From Pseudomonadota bacterium (GTDB lineage Bacteria > Pseudomonadota > Gammaproteobacteria > Burkholderiales > Burkholderiaceae): DNA of 20,062 bases. A model generated the notes under the pieces. That model saw only the letters and a list, made by a program, of their open reading frames with translations, made no database searches and had not been told where the DNA came from. This document shows, one piece after another, positions 7,105-15,135 of the stretch; the stretch's first letter is position 1; every line of letters begins with the position of its first letter. The stretch covers positions 1 to 20,062 of the forward strand of contig JAEZQX010000354.1 in the NCBI GenBank assembly GCA_023441105.1. Direction: 5' to 3'. The position numbers were made by a program, and so were the translations under genes.

Positions 7105-8076
7105 ATGGGAATCCTGATCGACGGCAAGTGGCACGAGGCCCCGCCGAATCTGAACGAACGCGATGGCCGGTTCGTGCGCAAGGACTCGGCGTTTCGCAAC
7201 TGGATCACGGTCGACGGCAGCGCCGGTCCGTCGGGAGAGGGCGACTTCAAGGCCGAAGCCGGCCGCTATCGGTTGTATGTCAGCCTTGCCTGCCCCTGGG
7301 CCCACCGCACGCTGATCTTCCGCAAGCTGAAGAAGCTCGAGTCGATCATCCCGGTATCGGTCGTACACTGGCTGATGGCCGACCGCGGCTGGACGTTCAA
7401 GCCGGCCCCGGGCGTCGTGCCGGATCCGGTTCATCATGTCGAAGCCCTGTACCAGTTGTATGTGCTTGCGAAGCCGGGCTACAGCGGCCGCGCCACGGTG
7501 CCGGTACTGTGGGATTGCCGGCGCAACACCATCGTCAACAACGAGTCGGCGGAGATCATCCGGATGCTCAACAGCGCGTTCGATGGCGTTGGCGCCGCGC
7601 CGGGCGACTACTGCCCCGCCCGGCTGCTGCCGGAGATCGACGCTGTCAACCAGCGTATCTACGCCACTCTCAACAACGGTGTCTACAAGGCCGGTTTCGC
7701 CACCACGCAGGCAGCCTACGAGGCTGCGCTGCAGCCGCTCTTCGAAACCCTGGACTGGCTGGAATCCCGCCTCGCCGACCGGCGTTTCCTGTGCGGCGAG
7801 GACATGACCGAAGCGGACTGGCGGTTGTTCACCACGCTGGTCCGATTCGATGCCGTCTATCACGGCCACTTCAAGTGCAACCTGCGCAGGCTCGTCGACT
7901 ACCCCAACCTGTGGGCCTACACGCGCGCCCTCTACCAATGGCCGGGCGTCGCGGACACGGTCGACTTCACGCACATCAAGAGCCACTACTACGGCAGCCA
8001 CCGCCACATCAATCCGAGCGGCATCGTGCCGCTCGGACCGCTGCTCGACTTTTCAGTTCCGCCCGGGGATCGATGA
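7105..8076 (+). CDS. yqjG: Glutathionyl-hydroquinone reductase (Xi-class glutathione transferase)
   Basis: A cytoplasmic enzyme that reduces glutathionyl-hydroquinones to free hydroquinones, with the E. coli YqjG/PcpF family size (323 residues). The N-terminal thioredoxin-like domain has YVSLACPWAHRT with catalytic Cys63. The middle has TVPVLWD and NESAEIIRMLNSAFD. The helical C-terminal domain has LNNGVYKAGFAT, TEADWRLFTTLVRFDAVY and the family end HYYGSHRHINPSGIVPLGP. I take ATG 7105 (MGILIDGKWH), which matches the family start, over the in-frame ATG at 7072; the ribosome site is weak. The gene follows the second MarR, so quinone or phenolic stress could induce it. Residues 11-20 are less like E. 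coli YqjG than the rest. Confidence 0.93.
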   Translation: MGILIDGKWHEAPPNLNERDGRFVRKDSAFRNWITVDGSAGPSGEGDFKAEAGRYRLYVSLACPWAHRTLIFRKLKKLESIIPVSVVHWLMADRGWTFKPAPGVVPDPVHHVEALYQLYVLAKPGYSGRATVPVLWDCRRNTIVNNESAEIIRMLNSAFDGVGAAPGDYCPARLLPEIDAVNQRIYATLNNGVYKAGFATTQAAYEAALQPLFETLDWLESRLADRRFLCGEDMTEADWRLFTTLVRFDAVYHGHFKCNLRRLVDYPNLWAYTRALYQWPGVADTVDFTHIKSHYYGSHRHINPSGIVPLGPLLDFSVPPGDR

Positions 8077-8105
8077 TCGGCGACGCGCCGCCGAGCCCGA
8101 GTGCG

Positions 8106-8774
8106 TCATGATCCCCGCCCGGCCAGGCGATGCAGGGCCCTCGCCTGCTGGACCGCGCAATCCACGCCGTCGAGGACCGGCATTCGGCAACGCGATGCCA
8201 ATGCATCCGCGTAACCGCAAAGCACTGCGCCCGCGAGCACCACCGCCTGAGCTCCGGCATCCCGAAGCCGGTCGCAGGCACCTGCCAGCGGATCGAGCAG
8301 AGGGAGCTCGTGAGGATCAACCCGCGCAAAAGCCGACTCTGCCTCGACCGCCTCGTAGGCCGCCATCCGCGAGGCCACCCCCACCTCCTTGGCCCGTCGA
8401 CGAAACAGGGGCAGCAGCGAGGCGCCCAATGTCAGCAGCCCCACGCGCTCGACCATCAGGCACCCAGTCAGCAGCGCGGCCTCGGTCATGCCGAGCACCG
8501 GCAGGTGCGGCAGGCGCCGGCGCAGGTCGCGAGCCGCGCCATCGAGGGAAATCGCCAGGACGATCGCATCCCGTCCGGGAGCATGTGCCAAGGCCAGGGT
8601 CATTGCATTGGCATCGGCCTGCCGCAATTGCTCGGCCGTGCGCACCGCCGTCGGGCCGGAGGCAGCCGTCACCGCGGTCAGCTCGTCGCCCGGCTCCAGC
8701 GCACCTTGCGCGGAGGCCGCCAGTCGCTGAGTGATGTGCGTCGATGTGTTGGGGTTGATCAGCAGGAGCCGCAC
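8106..8774 (-). CDS. Asp/Glu/hydantoin racemase family protein lacking both usual catalytic cysteines
   Basis: A 222-residue protein with the family signature INPNTS at residues 6-11 and the two-domain Asp/Glu/hydantoin racemase layout (PVLGMTEAALLTG in the middle, AQAVVLAGAVLCGYAD near the end). Racemases of this family use one Cys in each half. By hand alignment the first (family pattern ACFxDPG) is Ile75 here and the second (family pattern LGCAG) is Gly182; a Cys occurs four residues later at 186. True racemisation by the two-cysteine mechanism is therefore doubtful; a lyase, isomerase or binding role is possible. The start is GTG with a weak ribosome site, 21 bases after the gntR stop, so it is the last gene of a three-gene transcript divergent from the dihydropyrimidinase operon. 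Confidence 0.82.
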   Translation of the reverse strand: MRLLLINPNTSTHITQRLAASAQGALEPGDELTAVTAASGPTAVRTAEQLRQADANAMTLALAHAPGRDAIVLAISLDGAARDLRRRLPHLPVLGMTEAALLTGCLMVERVGLLTLGASLLPLFRRRAKEVGVASRMAAYEAVEAESAFARVDPHELPLLDPLAGACDRLRDAGAQAVVLAGAVLCGYADALASRCRMPVLDGVDCAVQQARALHRLAGRGS

Positions 8775-8795
8775 GACGTTTCCGCTCGCCCGCTG

Positions 8796-9584
8796 TCAAG
8801 CACCGAATATCGCTTCCAGGTCCACCTCGGCGTCCGCCTGCTCGAGGTCCAGGCTTCCTTCGATGTGATCCAGGTGCTCGATCATCAGCTTCTCGGCATG
8901 AGCCAGGTCTCGCCGGGCGATGCAATCCACCAGTCGCGAATGCTCGTCGGCGCGGCAGCTGGTCGCTGTCGGCATGTCGTAGAGGAAGATGATCAGGCAA
9001 GTCAGGGTGCAGAGCTCGCGCATGCTGCGCATCAGCGCCGAGTTGCCCGCCAGCGTCGCGAGCAGCGTGTGGAACTCGCCAGAAAGACGCACGATTGCAC
9101 GCTTGTCGTCGCGCCGGCGGGCATCCTCCTCGAGCGCCTGGTGCTGGCGCAGCCGTTCGACATGCTCCGGTTTCAGCCCGGCAATCAGGCGGCGCAGGAT
9201 GGCAGGCTCGATGAGCCGGCGGGCTTCGAACACGTCGACGGCCTGCTCGATCGAGGGCTTGGCCACGAAGGCGCCGCGCTGCGGATAGAGGTCGACGATC
9301 TGCTCATGCGCAAGCCTGGCCAGCACTTCGCGGATCCTGGCTCGGCTGACGTGGAAGATCGCCGCCAGGCGCTCCTCTACCAGCTTGGTCCCCGGATGCA
9401 GCCGGTGCTCCAGGACAGCCGTGTAGATGCGCTCGTATATCTCGTCGTGCCACTGCTCGCGCTCGATCCTGGCGCGGGCTGCGGGCTCCCGCGCCGTCCT
9501 GCCCTGTGCTGTCCGCCGTTTCGACGGCACAGCCGCAGGCTTGTCGTTCCTGGCCGCCAGCCTTGCGACCTTGCTCAACGCCAT
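8796..9584 (-). CDS. GntR family transcriptional regulator with FCD domain
   Basis: A 262-residue FadR-subfamily regulator. The winged helix lies at about residues 45-110 (IYERIYTAVLEHRLHPGTKL, then VSRARIREVLARLAHEQIV and the wing PQRGAFVAKP). The FCD effector domain follows at about 115-245, with the metal-site histidines visible as FH172, EH215 and EH237. The Asp usually found a few residues before the FH appears as Ser168. An unusually long basic N-terminal extension of about 40 residues precedes the DNA-binding domain. It sits four bases after the isomerase-like gene in one transcript, and probably controls both this transcript and the divergent dihydropyrimidinase/TRAP operon. The effector is likely a pathway acid. 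Confidence 0.9.
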   Translation of the reverse strand: MALSKVARLAARNDKPAAVPSKRRTAQGRTAREPAARARIEREQWHDEIYERIYTAVLEHRLHPGTKLVEERLAAIFHVSRARIREVLARLAHEQIVDLYPQRGAFVAKPSIEQAVDVFEARRLIEPAILRRLIAGLKPEHVERLRQHQALEEDARRRDDKRAIVRLSGEFHTLLATLAGNSALMRSMRELCTLTCLIIFLYDMPTATSCRADEHSRLVDCIARRDLAHAEKLMIEHLDHIEGSLDLEQADAEVDLEAIFGA

Positions 9585-9588
9585 TCGC

Positions 9589-10320
9589 TCAGCGCCACTC
9601 GAAAAGCCGCCCCCATGAACGCAGCGTCGCCGGATCTGCGCCGGCCGCGCGCAACGCTCCCCACACGGTGGTGCTGACGGTATCCAGCAGCGGGATGCCG
9701 GTCTGCGCCTCGAATTCCGCCGCCAGCGGTGCAGCGCGCAGGTTGGTGCAGTAGGTAGCGATCGCGTCGGGCCTGGCTGCCGCCACCTCGTGCATCAGCG
9801 CCAGCAGATGCGACGGCTCCACCAAGGCGAAATCGTAGTTGACGCGTATGTCCAGATGTCGTTCCGCCACGACCTCGATGCCCTGCGCAGCGTAGTTCCG
9901 GACGATACGCTCCTGCACGTCGGCGGTGTAGGGCGTGACCAGCGCCAGCCTGCGGATGTTGCGCAGCTCGAGCAGTTCGTTGAGCGCCAGGACGGCGGTG
10001 GTGGCCGGTATGCCGGTGACCTCGCTGATGCGCGCGCTCAGGCGCCGGTCTGCCTCGAACCCGAGCCAGCCCGCGGAGGTTCCGCTCCAGGCGATGACGT
10101 CCACTTTCGCATCGGCGAGCAGCTCGGCCGCAGCCAGGATCCTGCTGTCGTCGAACTGGCCCAGGGCCTGCGCGGAGAGCGCGATCTCCGTCACCTTAAA
10201 GCGCGAGAAATGGGCGGTGCAGCCTGGCACGCCGGCGGCCAGCAGACTTGTCAGGGGCTCCAGCGCCGTATTCGAGGAAGGCGTCAGCACGCCCAGGCGA
10301 ATCGCCCGGTCCATCATCAC
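9589..10320 (-). CDS. Maleate isomerase / arylmalonate decarboxylase-like protein
   Basis: A 243-residue member of the Asp/Glu racemase superfamily, closest in pattern to maleate cis-trans isomerase, EutA-type proteins and arylmalonate decarboxylase. N-terminal LGVLTPSSNTALEPL and HFSRFKVTEIAL are typical. At the first catalytic position the sequence is VIAWSGTSAGW, so Gly80 stands where maleate isomerases have Cys. The second Cys is kept (Cys191 in TYCTNLRAAPLA). One Gly plus one Cys is the arrangement of arylmalonate decarboxylase. Likely reactions are cis-trans isomerisation, decarboxylation or racemisation of a small dicarboxylate. The start runs ATGATGATG; GGAG lies two bases before the first, so the second or third ATG may be used. 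It is the first gene of the isomerase-gntR-racemase transcript. Confidence 0.82.
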   Translation of the reverse strand: MMMDRAIRLGVLTPSSNTALEPLTSLLAAGVPGCTAHFSRFKVTEIALSAQALGQFDDSRILAAAELLADAKVDVIAWSGTSAGWLGFEADRRLSARISEVTGIPATTAVLALNELLELRNIRRLALVTPYTADVQERIVRNYAAQGIEVVAERHLDIRVNYDFALVEPSHLLALMHEVAAARPDAIATYCTNLRAAPLAAEFEAQTGIPLLDTVSTTVWGALRAAGADPATLRSWGRLFEWR

Positions 10321-10433
10321 TCCAGGTTGTGCGGACGCCGCGCCCGCCGGGGCATGGCGATTCCCGGATGAGGGGGCAGCGTCGGCAACGTTTATCGAAC
10401 CGCGCCATCGATCCTAAACTTCTATCGCTGGTT

Positions 10434-10568
10434 TGTCGACAGGCATGTCAACATAGGTCCGGAGCACAAGTCCCTTCCGCCTTGGCCCGGTCCTTGCAAC
10501 CACGAGGCTGCGGGAGCCGAGCTTCCGATGAATGCCCCAGCAGGATGCACACAGCCAAAATGTTGACA
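10434..10568. promoter_or_regulatory. Divergent control region with TGTYRACA-type GntR operator candidates
   Basis: The 304-base gap 10321-10624 separates the two catabolic transcripts. It contains the palindrome TGTCGACA (10434-10441), ATGTCAACAT (10445-10454) and, inverted, ATGTTGACA (10560-10568). Short TGT-N2-ACA palindromes are typical FCD-GntR operators. For the leftward transcript TTGACA (10446-10451, minus strand) forms a -35, a weak GATA-like -10 follows after 17-19 bases, and TGTCGACA sits in the spacer, an ideal place for repression. A TTGACA also occurs rightward at 10563-10568. Binding by the adjacent GntR is inference. Confidence 0.5.
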
Positions 10569-10624
10569 GTAGTGTCGCCAAAAAACTCGCCGGTCCGCCC
10601 CAATCTGGGGCTTCGGGGATCGCC

Positions 10625-12058
10625 ATGAACAGCGTCGGCCTCGACCTGGTGATTCGCCACGCTCGCGTCGCCACCGCCAGTGACTGCTTCGAATCGGACA
10701 TCGGTATCGCCGGCGGGCAGGTGGTGCTCCTCGGGAAGGGTCTGCCGCCGGGCGCGCGCGAGATCGATGCCCGCGGGCGAGTCGTCACGCCCGGCGGCGT
10801 CGACGCGCACTGCCACCTGGACCAGCCGATGGCGCCGCCGGCCCGCATGGCCGACGACTTCGACAGCGGGACCCGTTCAGCGGCCTGCGGCGGAACCACC
10901 ACCGTCATACCGTTCGCCGCGCAGCAGAAGGGACAGTCCCTGCGCGCGGCAGTGGACGACTACCACCGGCGGGCGGAGGGCCGGGCGCACCTCGACTATG
11001 CCTTCCACCTGATCGTCAGCGATCCGACGCCGACGGTGCTGAAGGAGGAGTTGCCGGCGCTGATCGCCGAAGGCTACACCTCGTTCAAGATCTACATGAC
11101 CTATGACGACCTCAAGCTCGACGACGGCCAGATCCTCGACGTGCTGGCGGTTGCGCGCGAGCATGGCGCGATGGCGATGGTCCACGCCGAGAACGCCGAC
11201 TGCATCGAGTGGCTCACCCGACGGCTCGAGGCCGCCGGCAGGACGGCGCCGCGCTTCCACGCTGCCTCGCGCCCGATGCTGGTCGAGCGCGAAGCCACCC
11301 ATCGAGCGATCGCATTGTCCGAACTCGTCGACGTGCCGATCCTCATCGTGCACGTTTCCGGCAGCGAGGCCGTGGAACAGATCCGCTGGGCCAGGGCCCG
11401 CGGCATGAATGTGTTCGCCGAAACCTGCCCTCAGTACCTGTTCCTCACCGCGGCCGATCTCGGCGCGGAGGACAGCTACCTGGGCGCTCGCTGCGTCTGC
11501 AGCCCGCCGCCGAGGGACGAGTCGAATCAGGAGGTCATCTGGAATGGCCTCGCGGATGGCCTGTTCACCGTGTTCTCTTCCGACCACGCCCCGTTTCGCT
11601 ACGACGATCCCGAGGGCAAGAAGCCGGGCGGGCGCGAGGTGCCGTTCCGCCACATTCCAAACGGCATTCCGGGCATCGAGACGCGAATGGCGCTGCTTTA
11701 TTCCGAGGGGGTGCTCGCGAGACGGATCTCCGTCAACCGCTTCGTCGAACTCACCGCCACCAATCCCGCCAAGGCCTACGGCATTCATCCGCGCAAGGGA
11801 ACCATCGCCGTTGGCTCCGATGCGGACTTGGTCATCTGGGACGAACGGGATTTCGTGCTGAGCAACGAACAGCTCCACCATGCGGTGGACTACACGCCTT
11901 ACGACGGCATGCGTCTGCGCGCCTGGCCGGGCATCACCTTGAGTCGGGGCGAAGTCCTGTGGGACGGCGCGAGCTTCCAGCCGCATCCCGGACACGGACG
12001 TTTCCTCCACTGCGCAACGCCGTCGCTGCAACCCCTTTCGCCCCCTCGGCGGGGCTGA
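10625..12058 (+). CDS. hydA: Dihydropyrimidinase / D-hydantoinase family cyclic amidohydrolase
   Basis: A 477-residue amidohydrolase of the usual dihydropyrimidinase length. These enzymes open the ring of dihydropyrimidines, hydantoins and related cyclic amides, giving N-carbamoyl amino acids. The binuclear metal site is complete: His62 and His64 in DAHCHLD, the carboxylated Lys155 in TSFKIYMTY, His187 in MVHAENAD, His243 in LIVHVSG and Asp320 in FSSDHAPF. The C-terminus has the usual KAYGIHPRKGTIAVGSDADL. ATG 10625 is preceded by GGGGA at a good distance; the frame is open upstream to 10532, but those residues are unlike the family. It heads the operon with the TRAP genes and amidase. No carbamoylase or dihydropyrimidine dehydrogenase is nearby, so the substrate may not be a pyrimidine. 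Confidence 0.9.
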   Translation: MNSVGLDLVIRHARVATASDCFESDIGIAGGQVVLLGKGLPPGAREIDARGRVVTPGGVDAHCHLDQPMAPPARMADDFDSGTRSAACGGTTTVIPFAAQQKGQSLRAAVDDYHRRAEGRAHLDYAFHLIVSDPTPTVLKEELPALIAEGYTSFKIYMTYDDLKLDDGQILDVLAVAREHGAMAMVHAENADCIEWLTRRLEAAGRTAPRFHAASRPMLVEREATHRAIALSELVDVPILIVHVSGSEAVEQIRWARARGMNVFAETCPQYLFLTAADLGAEDSYLGARCVCSPPPRDESNQEVIWNGLADGLFTVFSSDHAPFRYDDPEGKKPGGREVPFRHIPNGIPGIETRMALLYSEGVLARRISVNRFVELTATNPAKAYGIHPRKGTIAVGSDADLVIWDERDFVLSNEQLHHAVDYTPYDGMRLRAWPGITLSRGEVLWDGASFQPHPGHGRFLHCATPSLQPLSPPRRG

Positions 12059-12113
12059 AGCCGCCCACCTGTCCTACCGGCCCTTCTCCCTCAAGCCCTC
12101 GAACCTGGAGTCC

Positions 12114-13175
12114 ATGATGAACCCCACCAGCCGCATCCTCTCGCTACTGGCCTCGTCGACCGTAGCCGCGTTGCTCTCCTGCCTGCCCGCGCAAGCCCAG
12201 GAGCGGATCACCTACAAGGTGGTCGGCCAGCCGGCAGCCACCGGCCTGGTGCAGAAGAACAAGGAAAAGCCTTTCTTCGACGAGTTCGCCAAGCGCACCG
12301 GCCTGCCGATCGACGCCGACTACAAGGCAATCGACCAGCTGGGCATCAAGGACACGGAGCAGTTGCGCGTCATGAAGGCCGGCCTGTTCGACATCGTCTC
12401 CTTGCGCGTTTCGCAGAACTCGCGCGACGAACCCACCCTGCTCGGCATGGACCTGGTCGGCGCCTCCCCCGACTACAAGACCGCCCGCAAGGTCTACGAG
12501 GCCTACTTCGACACGCTCGACCAGCGACTGCAGAAGCAATTCCAGGTCAAGCTCCTCGGCGTCTGGCCGTTCGGTCCGCAGATCCTCTTCTGCAAGAAGC
12601 CGCTGACCAAGCTCGCCGACCTGAAAGGCATGAAGGTCCGCACCTACGACCAGAACCTGTCGAAATTCATCGAATCGGTCGGCGGCACGCCGGTACCCCT
12701 CGGCTTCACCGAGGTGCACCAGTCGTTGTCGCTCGGCGTCGTCGATTGCGCCATCACCGGCCCGAGCTCCGCCAACTCGTCGAACTGGCCCGAAGTCACC
12801 ACCCACCAGTACCCGCTGGGCTTCCAGATGGCGTTGAACGGGTACGCCATCACCATGCGGTCCTGGAACAAGCTCAACCCGGATCAGAAGAAGAAGCTGC
12901 AGGCTGCCTTCACCGCCTTGACCGACGACATCTGGGCCTACTCCGAGGAGCTCACCCAGGATGCCATGAATTGCAACTCGGGCAAGGACCCCTGCACCAC
13001 CGGCAAGAGGTTCCAGCTGACGAACGTGCCGGTGCAGCCTGCGGACATCGACATGGTGCGCAAGGCGGTGGGCGAAATTTCGCTGCCCACCTGGGCCGAG
13101 ATCTGCGACCGCTCGAATCCCGGCTGTTCGGACGCCTGGAAGAAGACCGTCGGCAAGGCCATCGGCATCCAGTAA
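12114..13175 (+). CDS. dctP: TRAP transporter periplasmic substrate-binding protein (DctP family)
   Basis: The extracytoplasmic receptor of a TRAP importer, 353 residues. A signal peptide is clear (charged start, hydrophobic RILSLLASSTVAALLSCL, cleavage after AQA at about residue 28). The DctP fold is seen in LADLKGMKVRTYDQ, where Arg176 corresponds to the arginine that grips the ligand carboxylate, followed by PVPLGFTEVHQSLSLGVVDC and LNPDQKKKLQAAF. The ligand is therefore probably a carboxylate. Cys pairs near the C-terminus (MNCNSGKDPC and EICDRSNPGC) may form disulfides. The start is ATGATG with GGAG upstream; it is 55 bases after the dihydropyrimidinase stop. The symbol marks the family, not proven C4-dicarboxylate uptake. 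Confidence 0.92.
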   Translation: MMNPTSRILSLLASSTVAALLSCLPAQAQERITYKVVGQPAATGLVQKNKEKPFFDEFAKRTGLPIDADYKAIDQLGIKDTEQLRVMKAGLFDIVSLRVSQNSRDEPTLLGMDLVGASPDYKTARKVYEAYFDTLDQRLQKQFQVKLLGVWPFGPQILFCKKPLTKLADLKGMKVRTYDQNLSKFIESVGGTPVPLGFTEVHQSLSLGVVDCAITGPSSANSSNWPEVTTHQYPLGFQMALNGYAITMRSWNKLNPDQKKKLQAAFTALTDDIWAYSEELTQDAMNCNSGKDPCTTGKRFQLTNVPVQPADIDMVRKAVGEISLPTWAEICDRSNPGCSDAWKKTVGKAIGIQ

Positions 13176-13237
13176 CCACAGGTCCGTCCGGGCCCGAAGA
13201 CCCGGATCCACCAACGACAGCTCCGGAGGAAAGACCG

Positions 13238-13846
13238 ATGAAGGAACACATCGAGCGCTGGCTGGGCACCCTGTTCGGCATGATATTCATCTTCCTGTCA
13301 TTCGTCGTCACCGTCGAAACCGTGATCCGCAAGGCGTTCAACGTGTCCCTGCAGGGAGCCGACGAGCTCGGCGGCTACTCCCTCGCCTTCGGCGCGACGC
13401 TGGCCTTCACCCTGGCACTGACCGGACGCACGCATATCCGGGTCGACGTGTTCCACGACCGGTTTCCGCGGTGGCTGCAGACGGCGCTCAACTGGCTGTC
13501 GATAGTGGCCCTGGCCGCCTTCGCCTGCCTGCTTGCGTGGCTCGCCTGGTTCGTCATCCAGGACTCGCGGGCGTACCAAAGCGTCTCGCAGACGCCCTGG
13601 GCGACGCCCCTGGCCTACCCCCAGACGGCCTGGCTGGCCGGGCTGATCGTCTTCGCTCTGGTGTCGGCGGCGGCCGCGGCGCGGGCCACCTGGTTGATGC
13701 TGGGCGGAAAGCGCGAGCTGCTCGATCGCGAGTTCGGGCCGCGCAGTACGCGGGAGGAGGTGGCCGAGGAGGTCGAGGATCTCAAGACCCGGTCGCAGTC
13801 GGACGACACGCCGATTGCCGGCGTCGCGGCAGGAGCGAAGGCATGA
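13238..13846 (+). CDS. dctQ: TRAP transporter small permease (DctQ family)
   Basis: The small membrane subunit of the TRAP transporter, 202 residues with four predicted membrane segments: LFGMIFIFLSFVVTVETVIR; the GYSLAFGATLAFTLALTGRT segment, followed by the conserved HIRVDVF; the segment around LNWLSIVALAAFACLLAWLA; and TAWLAGLIVFALVSAAAAAR. A charged cytoplasmic tail of about 45 residues follows, longer than in many DctQ proteins. The ATG at 13238 has a strong GGAGGA at 13225-13230. The stop overlaps the start of the large permease (ATGA), indicating translational coupling. Confidence 0.9.
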   Translation: MKEHIERWLGTLFGMIFIFLSFVVTVETVIRKAFNVSLQGADELGGYSLAFGATLAFTLALTGRTHIRVDVFHDRFPRWLQTALNWLSIVALAAFACLLAWLAWFVIQDSRAYQSVSQTPWATPLAYPQTAWLAGLIVFALVSAAAAARATWLMLGGKRELLDREFGPRSTREEVAEEVEDLKTRSQSDDTPIAGVAAGAKA

Positions 13847-15135
13847 ACGTCTCCTACATCCTGATTGGCTTTGCCGGAATGCTCGGCATGATGCTGATCG
13901 GCTTTCCGATCGCGGTCGCCATGGCAATGGTCGGGATTCTCGGCGGCATGCTGGCATATGGCGCTCCCTTCATCGATTCGATCGCCCCGGTGGTATGGGG
14001 CGTGCACAACGACAACCTCCTGACGGCGATCCCGCTGTTCGTGCTCATGGGGGAGCTGCTGCTGCGCTCGGGCATCGCCGACCGGATGTTCCATGCCCTG
14101 GCCGCCTGGCTCGGCCGCCTGCCGGGTGGGCTGCTCCACACCAACATCGGTTGCAGCGCCCTGTTCGCCGCCACCTCCGGCTCGTCCGTGGCCACCGCGG
14201 CCACCATCGGCACCGTCGCCCTGCCGTCCCTGCACAAGCGCGGCTACCCGATGCACCTGTCGCTGGGCTCGATCGCCGCCGGGGGTACGCTTGGCATCCT
14301 GATTCCCCCGTCGGTCAACCTCATCGTCTACGGATCGCTGACCGACACCTCGATCGGCAAGCTGTTCATCGCGGGCATCATTCCGGGCCTGTTGCTCACC
14401 GCCTGCTTCATGGCCTTCATCCTGGTCCATGCACTGGTGACCGGCACGAGCATCCGCGAGGAGAAGGTGCCCCTCGGGCAGCGGCTGCGCCTGCTCAAGG
14501 ACCTGGTTCCGCCGGCCGTCGTCTTCCTGATCGTGATGGGCAGCCTCTACACGGGCCTGGCGACGACCACTGAATCGGCGGCACTGGGCGTGGTGGCGTC
14601 GCTGCTCTTCGCCTGGCACGGCCGAAAGCTTGGCTGGACGCTGCTGCAGCACTGTTTCGTGCAGACGGCAAAGACGAGCGGCATGATCCTGCTGATCATC
14701 ACCGCCGCGTTCATCCTGAACCTCGCCATCAGCCTCACCGGCGTGGCCGAAGCGATGACCACCTGGGTTACCTCGTTCGGGCTTTCGCCGACCGAGCTGC
14801 TACTCGCCCTGGTGCTGTTCTACCTGCTGCTCGGCATGTTCATGGACGTGCTGTCGATGATGGTGGCGACCATACCGGTGACCTTTCCGATCGTCACCTC
14901 GCTCGGCGTGGATCCAGTGTGGTTCGGTATCTTCATCGTGCTGATGTGCGAGCTTGGCCTGATCACGCCGCCGGTGGGAATGAACCTGTTCGTGGTCCAC
15001 GGTATCCGGCCGGACAGCGGCGGGATCCGCGACGCGATCGTCGGCGCCCTGCCCTACGTGCTGATCCTGATCGCGTTCACGGTGCTGCTGATCACCTGGC
15101 CCGGTATAGCCACCTGGCTGCCGGGCAAGATGTGA
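13843..15135 (+). CDS. dctM: TRAP transporter large permease (DctM family)
   Basis: The large, ion-driven permease of the TRAP system, 430 residues with about twelve membrane segments. Family landmarks: GMMLIGFPIAVAMAMVG at the start, NLLTAIPLFVLMGELLLRSG, the conserved SGSSVATAATIGTVALPSL, AAGGTLGILIPPSVNLIVYG and, near the end, CELGLITPPVGMNLFVVHGI. The ATG overlaps the dctQ stop and the gene ends by overlapping the amidase start (TGATG), so P, Q, M and amidase form one tight unit. That the transporter serves the neighbouring hydrolases is inferred from this linkage. Confidence 0.94.
   Translation: MNVSYILIGFAGMLGMMLIGFPIAVAMAMVGILGGMLAYGAPFIDSIAPVVWGVHNDNLLTAIPLFVLMGELLLRSGIADRMFHALAAWLGRLPGGLLHTNIGCSALFAATSGSSVATAATIGTVALPSLHKRGYPMHLSLGSIAAGGTLGILIPPSVNLIVYGSLTDTSIGKLFIAGIIPGLLLTACFMAFILVHALVTGTSIREEKVPLGQRLRLLKDLVPPAVVFLIVMGSLYTGLATTTESAALGVVASLLFAWHGRKLGWTLLQHCFVQTAKTSGMILLIITAAFILNLAISLTGVAEAMTTWVTSFGLSPTELLLALVLFYLLLGMFMDVLSMMVATIPVTFPIVTSLGVDPVWFGIFIVLMCELGLITPPVGMNLFVVHGIRPDSGGIRDAIVGALPYVLILIAFTVLLITWPGIATWLPGKM

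Noticed and set aside
8130..9677. Open frame of about 515 codons on the plus strand opposite the racemase and gntR genes
   Set aside because: Both minus-strand genes match known families with conserved motifs; the plus frame is Arg/Gln/His-rich noise.
13615..14652. Minus-strand frame opposite the TRAP permeases
   Set aside because: Gln/Arg/Asp-rich translation typical of antisense to membrane-protein genes; dctQ and dctM are unambiguous.
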